This document shows positions 1 through 6,209 of a stretch of 11,035 nucleotides of DNA, piece after piece. Below the pieces are notes generated by a model. That model ran no database searches. It had not been told where the DNA came from and saw nothing but the letters and a program-made list of their open reading frames with translations. The DNA comes from Minisyncoccota bacterium (lineage in GTDB: Bacteria > Patescibacteriota > Minisyncoccia > Minisyncoccales > Minisyncoccaceae). The stretch spans positions 1 through 11,035 of the forward strand of contig JAQVLF010000023.1 of the NCBI GenBank assembly GCA_028704295.1, given 5' to 3'. How positions within the stretch are numbered: the stretch's first letter is position 1; the number at the start of each line of letters is the position of its first letter. Both the position numbers and the translations under genes were made by a program.

Positions 1-556
1 TTGAAACTATACCAATAGAAGCATAGCTTTCGCTCTTAATCTTTCTAATTTCAGAAGAAGGCATTTTTAAAAGTGTATATCCTTCATCATGAGCCATAAC
101 AACTGCATTTGAACCAGCTGATCTTGCTAATATCCCTTTCTTGCCTGGCTCTAAAGATACATTATATACTAGAGTTCCTTCAGGGATATTTTTTAATTGC
201 ATTCTATTTCCAATTTTTGCCTCAACATTCTCGCCTGTTTCAATTTTATCTCCTACGTTTAATCCTTTTGGAGCTAAAATGTATCTCTTTTCTCCGTCCC
301 CATATTGTATAAGCGCTATAAATGCAGTTCTATTTGGATCATATTCTAAGGATAATACCTCTCCTTTAATATTTTGTTTGCTTTGACCGAAATCAATTAA
401 TCTATATAGTTTTTTTGATCCTCCTCCAATATGCCTAGTCGTAATTCTTCCATTCGATCCCCTTCCGCCGGTTTTTTTAATCCTTAAAAGCAATCCTTTT
501 TCAGGTTTCTTTCCTTTTGTCAAAATTAATGTATTTTTTGGTCTTATAATTTTCAT
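1..556 (-). CDS. rplB: 50S ribosomal protein L2, C-terminus outside the window
   Basis: L2 is a primary 23S rRNA-binding protein of the large subunit, needed for subunit association and the peptidyl-transferase centre. The visible 185 codons start MKIIRPKNTLIL and carry the L2 signatures KKTGGRGSNGRITTRHIGGG (about residues 27-46), LEYDPNRTAFIAL (70-82) and RYILAPKGL (91-99), then LARSAGSNAVV. L2 is usually about 275 residues, so roughly the last third, including the conserved histidine region, lies beyond base 1. The ATG follows the rplW stop by a single base and has no Shine-Dalgarno, which suggests translational coupling. The N-terminus is shorter than in many homologues, but no better upstream start exists because rplW ends there. 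The identity is secure. Confidence 0.96.
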   Translation of the reverse strand, partial: MKIIRPKNTLILTKGKKPEKGLLLRIKKTGGRGSNGRITTRHIGGGSKKLYRLIDFGQSKQNIKGEVLSLEYDPNRTAFIALIQYGDGEKRYILAPKGLNVGDKIETGENVEAKIGNRMQLKNIPEGTLVYNVSLEPGKKGILARSAGSNAVVMAHDEGYTLLKMPSSEIRKIKSESYASIGIVS

Positions 557-557
557 A

Positions 558-884
558 TTATTTTGCTGTAAAATCAATTTGCTCGCCTTCTCTTACTTTG
601 ATAAACGCTTTCTTAAATCCTGATTTGAATCCTTTAATTAAACCTCTCTTCTTTGGTTTTTTAGGAACATTAACAATCCTAATAGAATCGATGTGAACAT
701 TATACTTCTTTTCAATAAAATCCTTAATTTCAATCTTGTTTGATCTTTTATCAACTTCAAAAGTGTAAAAATTATTTTCGGCTAAAATCGACGCCTTTTC
801 TGTAATGCGAGGCTTTCTTATAATATTAAAAACTTCTCCTCCTTTTAAATCCATTTTCTTTTCTTTTACTTCTTTTTTTGCCAT
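558..884 (-). CDS. rplW: 50S ribosomal protein L23
   Basis: L23 lines the nascent-chain exit tunnel and docks trigger factor and SRP. The 108-residue product MAKKEVKEKK... has a basic N-terminal leader, then the L23 core: IIRKPRITEKASILAENNFYTF near residues 20-41, VDKRSNKIEIKDFIEKKYNV, and the closing segment VPKKPKKRGLIKGFKSGFKKAFIKV. I chose the ATG at 884, one base after the rplD stop. An upstream GTG at 896 would overlap rplD by 11 bases and adds only four residues. No Shine-Dalgarno is visible. The junction has the same TAA-T-ATG form as the one between rplW and rplB. It is slightly longer than the usual 95-100 residues because of the N-terminal leader. Confidence 0.95.
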   Translation of the reverse strand: MAKKEVKEKKMDLKGGEVFNIIRKPRITEKASILAENNFYTFEVDKRSNKIEIKDFIEKKYNVHIDSIRIVNVPKKPKKRGLIKGFKSGFKKAFIKVREGEQIDFTAK

Positions 885-885
885 A

Positions 886-1503
886 TTATTTTGCACTTAA
901 AAAAGTTTCTTTTATCTTTTGAATTCCTTCCTTTGTCATGATAACATTCTTAAAAGTCATCAAATCCAAACAATTTAAATCCTTTGCTTGAATTGTATCT
1001 ACCTTTTCAATATTCTTTGCTGACTTAATAACATTTTCGTTCATATCTTCAAGTACAATCAAAGTAGAACCTTCTAGTTTTAATAAATCGAGCTTTTCTT
1101 TCAAATCCTTTGTTTTAATTTCTTTTAAATCAAATGAATCAACAATAATTAGACTATCATTTTTTGCCTTTTCTGACAATACCATAAAAAGAGCTTTTCT
1201 TTTCATTTTCTTTGGAACGTCTTTCTTAAAATTTCTTTCGTTTGTTGGTCCAAAAGTTATTCCTCCACCGATCCAAATAGGAGATCTAATAGAACCATGT
1301 CTTGCTTTTCCAGTACCTTTCTGTCTCCATGGTTTTTTACCTCCACCAGAAACATCGCCTCTAGTTTTTGTGCATGCGATTACTTGTCTTCTATTTGACA
1401 TTTGAGAGGTTACAATTTGATGAACTAAATTAGTGTTCATAGGAACATCAAAAATCTCTTTGTCCAATATTTTTTTTGTTTCTGTTTTTGTTAAAATTTT
1501 CAT
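886..1503 (-). CDS. rplD: 50S ribosomal protein L4
   Basis: L4 (205 aa) binds 23S rRNA and reaches into the exit tunnel; in enterobacteria it also represses its own S10 operon. The long extended loop is recognisable at about residues 42-88: ACTKTRGDVSGGGKKPWRQK, GTGKARHGSIRSP and WIGGGITFGP. The C-terminal half has the Rossmann-like pattern SLIIVDSFDL and TLIVLEDMNENV, ending KNVIMTKEGIQKIKETFLSAK. It starts six bases below the rplC stop. It is the only gene in this operon with a plausible Shine-Dalgarno (GAGGA about eight bases upstream, overlapping the end of rplC). Whether this L4 autoregulates cannot be read from the sequence, although a hairpin upstream of rplC is a candidate control site. 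Confidence 0.97.
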   Translation of the reverse strand: MKILTKTETKKILDKEIFDVPMNTNLVHQIVTSQMSNRRQVIACTKTRGDVSGGGKKPWRQKGTGKARHGSIRSPIWIGGGITFGPTNERNFKKDVPKKMKRKALFMVLSEKAKNDSLIIVDSFDLKEIKTKDLKEKLDLLKLEGSTLIVLEDMNENVIKSAKNIEKVDTIQAKDLNCLDLMTFKNVIMTKEGIQKIKETFLSAK

Positions 1504-1508
1504 ACTCC

Positions 1509-2099
1509 TTATCCTCTAATTTCTATTAAAGAACCTCGTCTTCCTGGAATAGCTCCCTTAATAGCTAAAATATTTCTCTTTGCATCCACTTTCTTAATTT
1601 CTAAATTCTTTAAAGTTGTTCGTTTTGATCCTGTTCTTCCAGGCATTTTCTTTCCCTTAATAACTCTAGCTGGAATACTGCAGCCAACTGAACCAATAGT
1701 TCTGTGTTCATGCTTAACTCCGTGTGTAGCTGTTTTTCCATGAAATCCCCATCTTTTAACACCTCCTTGAAATCCTTTTCCCTTAGATACTCCTGAAACA
1801 GTAATTAAGTCGCCTTCCGAAAATACACTTGCATCAACTTTATCTCCAACTTTTCTCTCTTCTTCTTGTCCTCTGAATTCTTTTAAGTACCTATATGGTT
1901 TTGTTCTTATTGACTTTGTTATTTTCTTTTCTTTTAATGGTTCAAAACCGATCTCTACTGCCTCATACCCATCTTTATCCTTTGATTTTAATTGAAGTAT
2001 TTCGCATGGTCCTGCTTCAACTAAAGTCACAGGAACTATTCTTCCTTCTTCATCAAACATTTGGGTCATTTCAATTTTTTTAGCTAATATATATTTCAT
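1509..2099 (-). CDS. rplC: 50S ribosomal protein L3
   Basis: L3 nucleates 50S assembly near the peptidyl-transferase centre. The 196-residue product begins MKYILAKKIEMTQMFDEEG, matching the usual L3 start (ILGKKIGMTQIF), though two glycines are replaced (A, E). The central signature GVSKGKGFQGGVKRWGFHG is at about residues 99-117, followed by THGVKHEHRTIGSVGCS and RVIKGKKMPGRTGSKR. I chose the ATG at 2099 because it matches the family start; a TTG at 2111 would add four residues. No Shine-Dalgarno precedes it. The upstream gap of about 77 bases holds a hairpin with a T6 run, which is unusual inside an S10 operon. Confidence 0.96.
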   Translation of the reverse strand: MKYILAKKIEMTQMFDEEGRIVPVTLVEAGPCEILQLKSKDKDGYEAVEIGFEPLKEKKITKSIRTKPYRYLKEFRGQEEERKVGDKVDASVFSEGDLITVSGVSKGKGFQGGVKRWGFHGKTATHGVKHEHRTIGSVGCSIPARVIKGKKMPGRTGSKRTTLKNLEIKKVDAKRNILAIKGAIPGRRGSLIEIRG

Positions 2100-2113
2100 A
2101 CTATTAATCAAAT

Positions 2114-2156
2114 AAAAAATCTGAACACTAGTCCAGGGGTTTATTAGACCAGTTCA
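2114..2156 (-). terminator. Intercistronic hairpin with U tract between rpsJ and rplC
   Basis: On the minus strand the arms TGAACTGGTC (from 2156) and GACTAGTGTTCA pair as ten base pairs, including one G-U pair, with a two-base bulge and a loop of about 13 bases. GA and then TTTTTT (2119-2114) follow. This is the shape of an intrinsic terminator or attenuator. The S10 operon continues past it with no visible new promoter, so partial termination or regulated read-through is more likely than a full stop. The function is inferred. Confidence 0.5.
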
Positions 2157-2176
2157 TCCATCCAATCTATATTTCC

Positions 2177-2524
2177 TTATAATACACTTTTTATCTCTGT
2201 GTCAACACCAGCAGGTAATGTTAATGTTTTTAATGCATCAACAACCTTTTGATTTGGATTCAAAATATCAATCAATCTTTTGTGGACTCTCATCTCAAAC
2301 TGTTCTCTTGATGACTTGTGAACAAAAGTTGATCTATTGACTGTAAACTTGCCAATTTCGATTGGCAGTGGTACAGGGCCAGAAACCTGAGCCCCGCACC
2401 TTAGTACCATATCAACAATTTGTTCAGCACTCTTATCAATCACTTTATGATCGTATGCTCTTAATTTAATCCTTAATTTAGGAATAATTGCAGTCTTTTC
2501 AGTTGTATTTGCTTTGGCTGACAT
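2177..2524 (-). CDS. rpsJ: 30S ribosomal protein S10
   Basis: S10 (NusE) is a 30S head protein that also joins NusB in antitermination. The core is KLRIKLRAYDHKVIDKSAEQ (about residues 16-35), then CGAQVSGPVPLPIEIGKFTVNR, TFVHKSSREQFEMRVHKRLI and the C-terminal LPAGVDTEIKSVL. The product is 115 residues, longer than the usual 102-105 because of a lysine- and threonine-containing N-terminal extension (MSAKANTTEKTAIIP). It lies 14 bases below the tuf stop, which is followed directly by a second TAA. There is no Shine-Dalgarno. It is the first S10-operon gene and shares the tuf transcript. Confidence 0.97.
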   Translation of the reverse strand: MSAKANTTEKTAIIPKLRIKLRAYDHKVIDKSAEQIVDMVLRCGAQVSGPVPLPIEIGKFTVNRSTFVHKSSREQFEMRVHKRLIDILNPNQKVVDALKTLTLPAGVDTEIKSVL

Positions 2525-2538
2525 CTTTTTAGAAGTTA

Positions 2539-3732
2539 TTATTTAATAATTTTTGTAATAACACCAGCACCTACTGTTTTTCCACCTTCTCTAATGGCGA
2601 ATCCTTGTTTTTCTTCAAGTGCTACTGGTACGATTAAAGTAACAGTAAATGTTACTGTGTCGCCTGGCATAACCATTTCTACGCCTTCTCCTAAAATTAC
2701 ATCACCGGTAATATCTGCGGTTCTAATAAAGAACTGTGGCTTATAACCTTTAAAGAATGGTGTGTGTCTTCCACCCTCGTCCTTTGTCAAAACATAAACC
2801 TGTGCTTCAAATTCTGTATGTGGAGTAATTGAGCCTGGTTTTGCGATTACTTGCCCTCTTTCAATATCTTCTTTCTTTAAACCTCTTAGTAATATACCAA
2901 CGTTGTCTCCCGCAGAACCTTCGTCTAAAAACTTTCTAAACATTTCAATAGAAACAACAGTTGATTTTTGAGTAGGCCTAATACCTACAACTTCAACTTC
3001 TTCATTTGCGTGTATTACACCTCTTTCAATTCTACCTGTTGCTACTGTTCCCCTACCTTCAATAGTAAACACATCTTCAATAGCCATTAAGAATGGTTTT
3101 TCTGTGTCTCTTACTGGGTCTGGAACATATTCATCAACCTTAGCTATTAATTCGAGAACTTTCTTAACATTCTCATCATCAGCTGAACTTCCTTCTAAAG
3201 CTTTTAGGGCTGAACCTCTAATAATTGGAGTTTCATCTCCTGGAAATTCATATTTCTTTAAAAGCTCTCTAACTTCGTCTTCTACTAAATCAAGCATCTC
3301 TGGATCATCAACCATATCGCACTTGTTTAAGAAAACAACGATAGATGGCAAGCCTACTTGCTTAGCTAAAAGAATATGCTCTCTTGTTTGAGGCATAGGG
3401 CCATCTGGAGCAGAAACTACTAAAATAGCACCATCCATCTGAGCTGCACCAGTAATCATGTTCTTAATATAGTCAGCATGTCCTGGACAGTCAATGTGGG
3501 CGTAGTGCCTCTTGTCTGTCTCATATTCTAGGTGAGAAATATTAATAGTAACTCCTCTTTGCTTCTCTTCTGGAGCTGAGTCGATTTGGTCTACACCTCT
3601 ATCATCAGCTCTTTTTCCTGCTAAGTGCAATGCGTGCAAAATAGCAGCACTTAAAGTTGTCTTACCATGGTCAACGTGACCAATAGTACCAATGTTTAAG
3701 TGTGGTTTTGTTCTTTCAAATTTTTCTGCCAT
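2539..3732 (-). CDS. tuf: Elongation factor Tu
   Basis: EF-Tu (397 aa) delivers aminoacyl-tRNA to the ribosomal A site with GTP hydrolysis. All GTPase motifs are intact: G1 GHVDHGKT at residues 18-25, the switch I threonine in RGVTINIS (about 60-66), G3 DCPGHADY at 81-88 and G4 NKCD. Domains 2 and 3 follow, with VFTIEGRGTVATGRIERGVI, and the C-terminus is IREGGKTVGAGVITKIIK. Its length is normal. A promoter-like element lies about 115 bases upstream, leaving a leader of about 105 bases with a hairpin. No Shine-Dalgarno is present; the leader before ATG is A-rich. It heads the tuf-rpsJ-rplC-rplD-rplW-rplB transcript and is separated from fusA by three other ORFs and the ABC-F gene's terminator. 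Confidence 0.98.
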   Translation of the reverse strand: MAEKFERTKPHLNIGTIGHVDHGKTTLSAAILHALHLAGKRADDRGVDQIDSAPEEKQRGVTINISHLEYETDKRHYAHIDCPGHADYIKNMITGAAQMDGAILVVSAPDGPMPQTREHILLAKQVGLPSIVVFLNKCDMVDDPEMLDLVEDEVRELLKKYEFPGDETPIIRGSALKALEGSSADDENVKKVLELIAKVDEYVPDPVRDTEKPFLMAIEDVFTIEGRGTVATGRIERGVIHANEEVEVVGIRPTQKSTVVSIEMFRKFLDEGSAGDNVGILLRGLKKEDIERGQVIAKPGSITPHTEFEAQVYVLTKDEGGRHTPFFKGYKPQFFIRTADITGDVILGEGVEMVMPGDTVTFTVTLIVPVALEEKQGFAIREGGKTVGAGVITKIIK

Positions 3733-3777
3733 AGTTTTTATGTTTTATTTTTATTTATGTTGTTTATACAAATTGCA

Positions 3778-3810
3778 AATAATCGTGAATGCTAAAAACT
3801 CACAATAATT
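3778..3810 (-). promoter_or_regulatory. Hairpin in the tuf 5' leader
   Basis: On the minus strand the arms AATTATTGTGA and TCACGATTATT pair at ten of eleven positions (one T-T mismatch, one G-U), enclosing an 11-base loop. It sits midway between the proposed tuf promoter and the start codon. It has no adjacent T run, so it is not a terminator. A role in mRNA stability or leader regulation is only possible. Confidence 0.35.
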
Positions 3811-3830
3811 CGTAATCAAGTACTATTTTT

Positions 3831-3879
3831 AATATAACAATACTTATTTTACTTAAATTTGAATAAAAGTCAAGCCCTC
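3831..3879. repeat. Direct repeat copy A, containing the tuf promoter
   Basis: This 49-bp segment matches 5625-5673 in the same orientation at 41 of 49 positions, and all eight differences are transitions. Weaker gapped similarity continues to about 3912 versus 5710. The two copies flank the ABC-F gene and its leader. Confidence 0.8.
3846..3873 (-). promoter_or_regulatory. Promoter of the tuf-S10 operon
   Basis: On the minus strand TTGACT (3873-3868) and TAAAAT (3851-3846) are separated by 16 bases, matching a sigma-70 type promoter. It is placed directly downstream of the ABC-F terminator and about 115 bases above tuf. The same element recurs upstream of ABC-F within a 49-bp repeat, which supports a functional site. 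Confidence 0.65.
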
Positions 3880-3914
3880 GTATAATGCCACCATGTTTTA
3901 GATTTTCCTTTCAT

Positions 3915-3949
3915 ATGAAAAGCACTGTGCTAAGCGCAGTGCTTTTCAT
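3915..3949 (-). terminator. Intrinsic terminator after the ABC-F gene
   Basis: A long near-perfect inverted repeat of 16-base arms (one G-T or C-A position) around a 3-base centre touches the ABC-F stop codon, which is itself doubled as TAA TGA. On the minus strand the core AAAAGCACTG...CAGTGCTTTT has its U run inside the 3' arm. It separates ABC-F transcription from the tuf promoter. Confidence 0.75.
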
Positions 3950-5400
3950 TACTTTTCGAAATCTAATATGTAGTCTATGCGTATTTTTCCTACAAACTCA
4001 GGCATATGACTCACTAGAACCATTGCCCCTTTGTATTCGCTGATGGCTTTAGCGATAACTGGTATATGTCTAAAATTTATATGATTCGTAGGCTCGTCAA
4101 ATATGAGAAGCCCTGGCTTCATAAGTACAAGCCTTGCAAAAGAAAGCAGTCCTTTCTGCCCCTCTGAAAGATCTCCTATCTTTTCTTCCATCAGATCGCT
4201 CGTAATAAGGAAGCCTGCTGCAATACTCCGCATATGAACTTCGCCCTCATCTTTATTTGCCGAAGACAATGATTTATACACAGTATCTTCAAAATTCAAT
4301 GTAGAAAAATCTTGGCGATAATATCCAATATTAACATTTGGATTGATAAAAAGCCCCACTTCTCTATTTCTTACAAGCGCTTCGAGTAGGCTGGTATTTC
4401 CTATTCCATTAGGACCTTTAATAAGGAGGTGTTCATTTTTCTTCAGCTCTAAACTGACCTTCTTTTCAATAAAAGCATTATTCTTCATAATCCTGACTTT
4501 TTCTATTTTTAAAACTATTCCCGATATGTTTTCCTGGCACGGAATATTAAACTTATGTATGGTCTTATCCTCCCTCCTCAACTCAACTTTTTCCTCTTCA
4601 TATTCGGACACTTTCTTTCTCATTCTCTTTGCTAAAAGTCGCATTTTTCCTCCTTTGTTCTCAAATGAGCTTATCCTCTCCTTTTTAAGCCTTATCTTCT
4701 TGCTTAAAAGAGCATTCTTTCTACTTCCCTTATCCTTTCTTGCCAATATTTCATCTCTTACATCGATGTAGTTTCCAGTATATTGCTCTACCTGCTTAGT
4801 AAATTCATTAAGGTATAGGACGCCATTTGTAAAACTGTTCAAGAATTCCGTGTCATGAGATATCACTATGCACGACTTCCCATAAGCCATTAGAAATTCC
4901 TTCAAATAGGCTATTCCTTCTTTGTCAAGATTATTCGTGGGCTCGTCAAGCAAAAGAAGGTCGGGATTCTGTATTAAAGCTGACGCTAGAAGCAATCTAG
5001 ACTGCTGTCCCCCTGAGAAAGTCCTAATAATCCTATCATGGTCTGCCTTCAGATTGACGATCTTCAGAACATTGTCTATTTTAAGGTCAATGTCATATAC
5101 TTTTTCTTTCTTGTTTAAATATTTCTCAAAAAATTCTCCTAATGTAAAATCAAGCTCATTCTTAGGAACAAACTGCCTCGCAACTCCAATAGAAATATTT
5201 CCATTGATATTGACAGCACCTAAATCAGGCTTGAGTTCATTATTCATCAGCTTAAAAATTGTGGATTTCCCTGCACCATTCTGCCCCATAATAGCTATCT
5301 TACTTTTGCGGACCGTGAAGCTTGCATTTTTTAAGAGAAGATCATCTTCCCTATATCCAAAAGACACATTGTTAAATCTAAGTATAACTTCATTTTTCAT
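3949..5400 (-). CDS. ABC-F family ATPase with degenerate second nucleotide site
   Basis: This 483-residue protein has two ABC domains in one chain and no membrane segment, the layout of ABC-F proteins that act at the ribosomal E site as translation factors or antibiotic-protection proteins. NBD1 looks complete: Walker A GQNGAGKST (39-47), signature FSGGQQSR (128-135), Walker B with LDEPTNNLD (151-159, catalytic E153) and switch H182. A Lys/Arg-rich linker (about 215-285) follows, typical of the tRNA-contacting region. NBD2 is altered: Walker A reads GPNGIGNTS (329-337), with Asn335 in place of lysine, the signature is LSEGQ (411-415), Walker B is FDEPTNHIN (434-442) and the switch is SHM. It lies between fusA and tuf with its own promoter and terminator. 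Resistance versus housekeeping role cannot be decided from sequence alone. No Shine-Dalgarno precedes it. Confidence 0.93.
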   Translation of the reverse strand: MKNEVILRFNNVSFGYREDDLLLKNASFTVRKSKIAIMGQNGAGKSTIFKLMNNELKPDLGAVNINGNISIGVARQFVPKNELDFTLGEFFEKYLNKKEKVYDIDLKIDNVLKIVNLKADHDRIIRTFSGGQQSRLLLASALIQNPDLLLLDEPTNNLDKEGIAYLKEFLMAYGKSCIVISHDTEFLNSFTNGVLYLNEFTKQVEQYTGNYIDVRDEILARKDKGSRKNALLSKKIRLKKERISSFENKGGKMRLLAKRMRKKVSEYEEEKVELRREDKTIHKFNIPCQENISGIVLKIEKVRIMKNNAFIEKKVSLELKKNEHLLIKGPNGIGNTSLLEALVRNREVGLFINPNVNIGYYRQDFSTLNFEDTVYKSLSSANKDEGEVHMRSIAAGFLITSDLMEEKIGDLSEGQKGLLSFARLVLMKPGLLIFDEPTNHINFRHIPVIAKAISEYKGAMVLVSHMPEFVGKIRIDYILDFEK

Positions 5401-5450
5401 ATATTTTAAAAGATCATTAATAATGTAATCTAGCGAAAATCATTGCACCG

Positions 5451-5615
5451 CTACCACATTAAGATAGTAGATACGCTTTTGGGGATACATATTACAAAAG
5501 CTTGAATTTCTGCAATAAAAAATATTAGAAAATTAAAAAACATCGAAATGAAAATTCCTGCAAGAATAAGATATAATCTAAAATCCTTAATTTCTTGTGA
5601 TATTTTTAAATTCAT
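5451..5615 (-). CDS. Possible hydrophobic leader ORF upstream of ABC-F, 54 aa
   Basis: An unbroken ORF, MNLKISQEIKDFRLY..., ends in TILMW and lies wholly between the proposed ABC-F promoter and the ABC-F start codon. A charged amphipathic N-terminus precedes one strongly hydrophobic segment (about residues 14-35, LYLILAGIFISMFFNFLIFF), so the product would be a single-pass membrane peptide. It would start about 18 bases after the expected transcript start and end 50 bases before ABC-F. No Shine-Dalgarno is visible, but most genes here lack one. Many antibiotic-responsive ABC-F genes are controlled by short upstream ORFs; applying that here is inference. It could also be a chance ORF in A+T-rich DNA or a truncated gene. 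Confidence 0.4.
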   Translation of the reverse strand: MNLKISQEIKDFRLYLILAGIFISMFFNFLIFFIAEIQAFVICIPKSVSTILMW

Positions 5616-5624
5616 TAATGCTTT

Positions 5625-5673
5625 AATATGATAATGCTTATTTTGCTTAAATTCAGATAAAAATCAAGCCCTC
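5625..5673. repeat. Direct repeat copy B, containing the ABC-F promoter
   Basis: This is the partner of 3831-3879 in the same orientation: 41 of 49 identical, all differences transitions. The copies start 1794 bp apart, enclosing the ABC-F gene, its leader ORF and its terminator. Confidence 0.8.
5640..5667 (-). promoter_or_regulatory. Promoter of the ABC-F gene and its leader ORF
   Basis: On the minus strand TTGATT (5667-5662) is followed after 16 bases by CAAAAT (5645-5640). It corresponds base for base to the tuf promoter in repeat copy A. Both hexamers are weaker here, because transitions changed TTGACT to TTGATT and TAAAAT to CAAAAT. The untranslated leader to ABC-F would be about 235 bases. 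Confidence 0.5.
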
Positions 5674-5833
5674 ATAGGCAATAACCCGTTTTAAATTCTG
5701 CAAACCTTTCTTAAAGGATAGTACATAATAAATAAATTAGCAAAATTTTTATTTATCCCCCATTCTTAAATTTATCTTTGTCTTAAAGGTAAACTTAAAA
5801 ATAGGAGGAAGTTATCTTGTTCTACCTCGGGTT
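5674..5833. other. Intergenic stretch upstream of the ABC-F promoter
   Basis: About 160 bases without a convincing gene. The first part (to about 5710) shows gapped similarity to 3880-3912, the continuation of the direct repeat. A small CCTTT-CTT-AAAGG inverted repeat lies at about 5705-5717. On the plus strand an isolated AGGAGG (5803-5808) sits eight bases before a TTG that opens a 13-codon frame. I do not assign a function to any of this. Confidence 0.5.
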
Positions 5834-6106
5834 TTATAGCACCCCAGGTCTAACATAATTGTAGGATACAAATCCTCCAATTATGCCATATACAATGACA
5901 AAGTATAACGTGGCTACCACGTCCACTTCAGGAGAGCTCATTATTATGAATCCTCCCATGGCGAAGACGACGAAGACGACGAAATTGCTAACATCTTCCC
6001 ATTCGAAAACTTCCTCTAGGTGACGGCGTTTCCAAAGGAGGCAACACGCCACTATAAATAAGATTATGCTCATCACGCCGAGCCTCATTATTAAAAGGAG
6101 CTGCAT
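5834..6106 (-). CDS. Small three-helix membrane protein, 90 aa, unrecognised
   Basis: I do not recognise the family. Three hydrophobic segments are visible: about residues 3-24, 41-57 (NFVVFVVFAMGGFIIMSS) and 62-84 (VVATLYFVIVYGIIGGFVSY). A charged loop, KRRHLEEVFEWEDVS, lies between the first two. The positive KRR after helix 1 suggests a cytoplasmic loop there. By hand count 82 of 180 bases in 5881-6060 are G or C, clearly higher than in the neighbouring ribosomal genes, which hints at different origin. A 9-base tandem repeat (GTCGTCTTC twice) encodes the VVFVVF run. I took the first ATG; Met7 and Met12 are alternatives. No Shine-Dalgarno is seen, and the only promoter candidate would leave almost no leader. 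It is monocistronic: the upstream gene ends in a terminator. Confidence 0.65.
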   Translation of the reverse strand: MQLLLIMRLGVMSIILFIVACCLLWKRRHLEEVFEWEDVSNFVVFVVFAMGGFIIMSSPEVDVVATLYFVIVYGIIGGFVSYNYVRPGVL

Positions 6107-6112
6107 GTTTTT

Positions 6113-6141
6113 TTTATTACATATTATTGTGCTTTTGTCAA
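6113..6141 (-). promoter_or_regulatory. Candidate promoter for the 90-aa membrane protein
   Basis: On the minus strand a perfect TTGACA (6141-6136) is followed after 17 bases by AATAAA (6118-6113), preceded by TG as in extended -10 promoters. The expected transcript start falls at or next to the ATG at 6106, so the mRNA would be nearly leaderless. The -10 match is only four of six. Confidence 0.4.
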
Positions 6142-6183
6142 TTTATAGTCACCTCAAGCACATTTCGGACAAAAAGGATTAAC

Positions 6184-6209
6184 AAAAAAAGAAGGCTTTC
6201 GCCTTCTTT
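6184..6209 (-). terminator. Intrinsic terminator of the str operon
   Basis: On the minus strand AAAGAAGGC-GAAA-GCCTTCTTT forms a nine-base-pair stem with a GAAA tetraloop, followed by a run of T (6190-6184, partly in the stem). Its first bases overlap the TAA stop of the 59-aa ORF. This is one of the clearest terminators in the window. Confidence 0.9.

Noticed and set aside
3859..3886. Plus-strand promoter-like TTGAAT-16-TATAAT overlapping the tuf promoter, pointing into the ABC-F gene's 3' end.
   Set aside because: It is not conserved in the second repeat copy, no plus-strand gene follows, and a hairpin begins about 30 bases downstream. It is probably chance in A+T-rich DNA, though an antisense RNA cannot be excluded.
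4343..5428. Long plus-strand open frames (about 4343-4771 and 4922-5428) opposite the ABC-F gene.
   Set aside because: They are low-complexity Ser/Phe/Leu-rich shadows of the ABC-F coding strand, with no ribosome-binding site or recognisable motif.
5803..5858. Perfect plus-strand AGGAGG followed by a TTG-started 13-codon frame.
   Set aside because: It is too short, has no convincing promoter and lies antisense to the end of the membrane protein gene; likely fortuitous.
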